Below, piece by piece: positions 6,701 through 7,212 of a DNA stretch of 7,212 bases. This stretch comes from Amoebophilaceae bacterium UBA1467. GTDB taxonomy: Bacteria; Bacteroidota; Bacteroidia; Cytophagales; Amoebophilaceae. The stretch's first letter is position 1; each line of letters starts with the position of its first letter. The position numbers and the translations under genes were made by a program. The notes under the pieces are model-generated. The model ran no database searches. It saw only the letters and a list, made by a program, of their open reading frames with translations, and was not told the origin of the DNA. The DNA lies in NCBI GenBank assembly GCA_002325615.1, contig DCSL01000043.1, forward strand, positions 1 through 7,212. Reading direction: 5' to 3'.

Positions 6701-7038
6701 TGCAAGAAGCGGAAGGTATTGGCCATCAGGAAGTGGCACAATTGGAACAGCAACTCACGGCACTTTTTAGTCATCCTCAGGTAAAAAGTTGGTTCAATAG
6801 TGACTGGGAAGTGAAAAAAGAAGCAGCTATCCTGACACCCTCGGGCAAGGTTTTCCGACCTGACAGGGTGTTGTTACAGCCTGGCAGGGCCGTAGTCATT
6901 GATTTTAAAACTGGCGAGCAACAGGTGCACCATGCGCAGCAAATACAAGCCTATGCAGCCCTCCTCAGCGCCATGGGGTATGCACAGGTAGAAGGGTACT
7001 TGTTATATACCGAGACGGGCGAAGTGGTCGCCTGTTGA
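3781..7038 (+). CDS. addA: AddA-like UvrD/Rep-family helicase-nuclease
   Basis: The protein is a 1085-residue superfamily 1A helicase with a C-terminal nuclease, matching AddA of the AddAB (RexAB) complex that resects double-strand breaks and loads RecA. Helicase motifs in order: I, SSAGAGKT (Lys22); Ia, TFTNQAT (48-54); RecB/AddA STIDSFF (112-118); II, DEFQD (395-399); III, GDVKQSIYRWRGG (from 426); IV, QNWRS (461-465); V, TIHQAKGLQF (from 760); VI, AFTRPEDRL (from 841). The nuclease has His955 (GKLVHRIL), Asp1028 (RPDRV), Asp1041 and Lys1043 (VIDFKTG), and Gln1054/Tyr1058 (QIQAY), so it should cut DNA. The start is uncertain: there is no ATG before Walker A. TTG 3781 follows an in-frame TGA directly; TTG 3802 would give MATLKIYRSSAGAGKT, closer to family length. 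GGAGGG at 3759-3764 is 16 nt from the first TTG, too far for an ordinary Shine-Dalgarno. AddB often lies next to addA but is absent here on both sides as far as visible. RecB is the main alternative name. Confidence 0.92.
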   Translation: MLALQSPLATLKIYRSSAGAGKTHTLVSEYLKLALDHPEGFAQILAVTFTNQATQEMKQRILAYLHNLAQGIPSPVAEALLQDKGWSRGVLQSRAQAVLSNILHQYARFSVSTIDSFFQKIIRGFAQELGLQSGFRIEIEQGHVLATIIDDLVASASQDQQLQQWLVEFAEDKLLNGKPWNFKHELAALGQELFTESFGVHEHQLVQVISDPTTLRRFLRDLYQHITYFEHKLQGLGQQALTIIQQAGLVVNDFAYGNSGVAGYLAGLVAKRKWTPSQRALQALQRVEAWYSRASDKRERIVKVVQDELKPCLQETVNFYDAHHRTYHTALEVRHFIYAFGIVTQLLARLNDYRAAHNVMLVSDAALFLRKIIAENETPFVYEKIGAFYKHFLIDEFQDISGFQWQNFKPLIENSLNEGLPSLVVGDVKQSIYRWRGGDWRLLLTQLEKDIGRTTVVTLDQNWRSKQHIVDFNNSFFTTVAATLVQHLTDELAMLEDPALKKDLMAQVQQLGTAYQEVHQQLPPQRVQADKGYVNITFLEDAADNEMPQSWREVSKARLPLLIEALQQDGVALKDIALLVRSNAEGRDLFRTLLAHQHSPQAQPGCRYDVISSESLYLGYHPWVNLLINALKCLVQEEAPLAQAELRYLYQVHVLQAAPATLHDCFQAEEGAAPLPEEFVSQRLYLQQLPLYELIEALISLFQLHQAAAIPFLQAFQDVVLAFSAKEVADIRSFLDWWEERGYRHTLPRVVEQDAMTLMTIHQAKGLQFKVVILPFCAWDLDHHVHRPPTLWCATDVAPFAAFPVLPVRYTHRLKNTVYVRAYYEERMQAYLDHLNLLYVAFTRPEDRLYVFAQRPIKVAPKTTSDLLYQTFLPTQELATAPKAWDCCWDVTTGVLEIGTTQSLSLAQPGGQATATNLQQYFTNNWLQQHVQNYLSPSEAVEPWTAQASYGKLVHRILAQLTSMEAWPVVLAALQEAEGIGHQEVAQLEQQLTALFSHPQVKSWFNSDWEVKKEAAILTPSGKVFRPDRVLLQPGRAVVIDFKTGEQQVHHAQQIQAYAALLSAMGYAQVEGYLLYTETGEVVAC

Positions 7039-7097
7039 TGAGGCAGGTGATGGCCCATGCAGCGAACTGGTACAGGGTGAGCGCGATAAAGGCGTAA

Positions 7098-7133
7098 TTT
7101 GTTTATACAAAAAATTATCATATAATGAGTTTG
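7098..7133 (+). promoter_or_regulatory. Promoter-like region before the last gene
   Basis: TTGTTT (7099-7104), 16 bp and TATAAT (7121-7126) resemble a sigma-70 promoter with a perfect -10. TGAGTTTG (7126-7133) overlaps this and is one base from the Bacteroidota -7 TAnnTTTG, with a TTTG at 7098-7101 set 24 bp upstream, longer than usual. Either reading puts the transcript start about 20-30 nt before the ATG at 7163. The placement suits the partial gene that follows. Which reading is right cannot be decided by eye. Confidence 0.35.
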
Positions 7134-7162
7134 CATGTTTTAAAATTTAATACCTGTAAATA

Positions 7163-7212
7163 ATGAAACCAGTGCCTTCGTTGGTTCAGAGGATTAATAG
7201 TCCAGCTAGGTT
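7163..7212 (+). CDS. 5' end of a gene, possibly dxs (partial)
   Basis: The ATG at 7163 opens a frame that runs off the right edge after 16 full codons: MKPVPSLVQRINSPAR. The core LxxRINSPA resembles the start of 1-deoxy-D-xylulose-5-phosphate synthase (Dxs), which commonly begins with ten to twenty residues ending in a phrase like L-x-x-I-N-S-P-x-D-L-R. Dxs joins pyruvate and glyceraldehyde 3-phosphate in the first step of the MEP isoprenoid pathway. Here Arg stands where Asp is common, and only 16 residues are visible, so the name is a suggestion. The start is plausible: an A/T-rich leader typical of this phylum precedes it and a promoter-like region lies just upstream. The gene is cut by the window edge, so its integrity is unknown. 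Confidence 0.35.
   Translation, partial: MKPVPSLVQRINSPAR

Noticed and set aside
6373..6774. Minus-strand ORF of 133 codons within the helicase.
   Set aside because: It lies entirely inside an intact conserved gene, with Cys/His/Leu-rich shadow composition.
1..7212. A new defence, CRISPR or secretion system.
   Set aside because: No repeat array, toxin-antitoxin pair, reverse transcriptase, NTPase-effector pairing or secretion component is visible. The helicase-nuclease is fully explained as an AddA-type repair enzyme.

Overview
The window comes from a member of the Bacteroidota. The GrpE and DnaJ proteins have the form usual for that phylum. The large UvrD-type helicase-nuclease opens almost directly with its Walker A motif, as in Bacteroidota AddA-like proteins. 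One promoter candidate matches the Bacteroidota pattern (TTTG, 20 bp, TAnnTTTG), and the genes lack clear Shine-Dalgarno sequences. A decayed metabolic gene and fairly long empty spacers hint at some genome erosion, which would fit a host-associated or slowly reducing lineage. That last point is inference, and I cannot name a genus.

Layout: (1) Positions 1-157 hold the possible tail of an unidentified gene and a good promoter candidate whose -7 box lies inside a GC-rich inverted repeat. (2) Positions 158-460 are a remnant of pckA (ATP-type phosphoenolpyruvate carboxykinase). About 72 N-terminal residues are well preserved, followed by a degraded stretch that stops where the convergent xerD gene ends. 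(3) Positions 457-1356 on the minus strand encode an intact XerD-family tyrosine recombinase with a GTG start. (4) Positions 1357-1590 are a divergent spacer with small inverted repeats. (5) Positions 1591-3263 are a grpE-dnaJ operon joined by a TAATG stop/start overlap. (6) Positions 3264-3780 form a 517-nt stretch with no recognisable gene but several perfect or near-perfect inverted repeats. (7) Positions 3781-7038 encode a 1085-residue AddA-like helicase-nuclease with every helicase motif and a complete C-terminal nuclease site, but no ATG start. (8) Positions 7039-7212 hold a promoter-like region and the first codons of another gene, possibly dxs.

How the genes work together: GrpE and DnaJ are the nucleotide-exchange factor and J-domain co-chaperone of DnaK, which is not in the window. 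XerD and the AddA-like protein both maintain the chromosome: dimer resolution at dif, and processing of double-strand breaks for RecA. They are on opposite strands, separated by the chaperone operon, so they are neighbours rather than one system. I see no defence island, CRISPR array, insertion sequence, prophage or other plausible new system. The points worth a second look are the pckA remnant with its preserved control region, the non-ATG start of the helicase, and the structured 3434-3607 segment.
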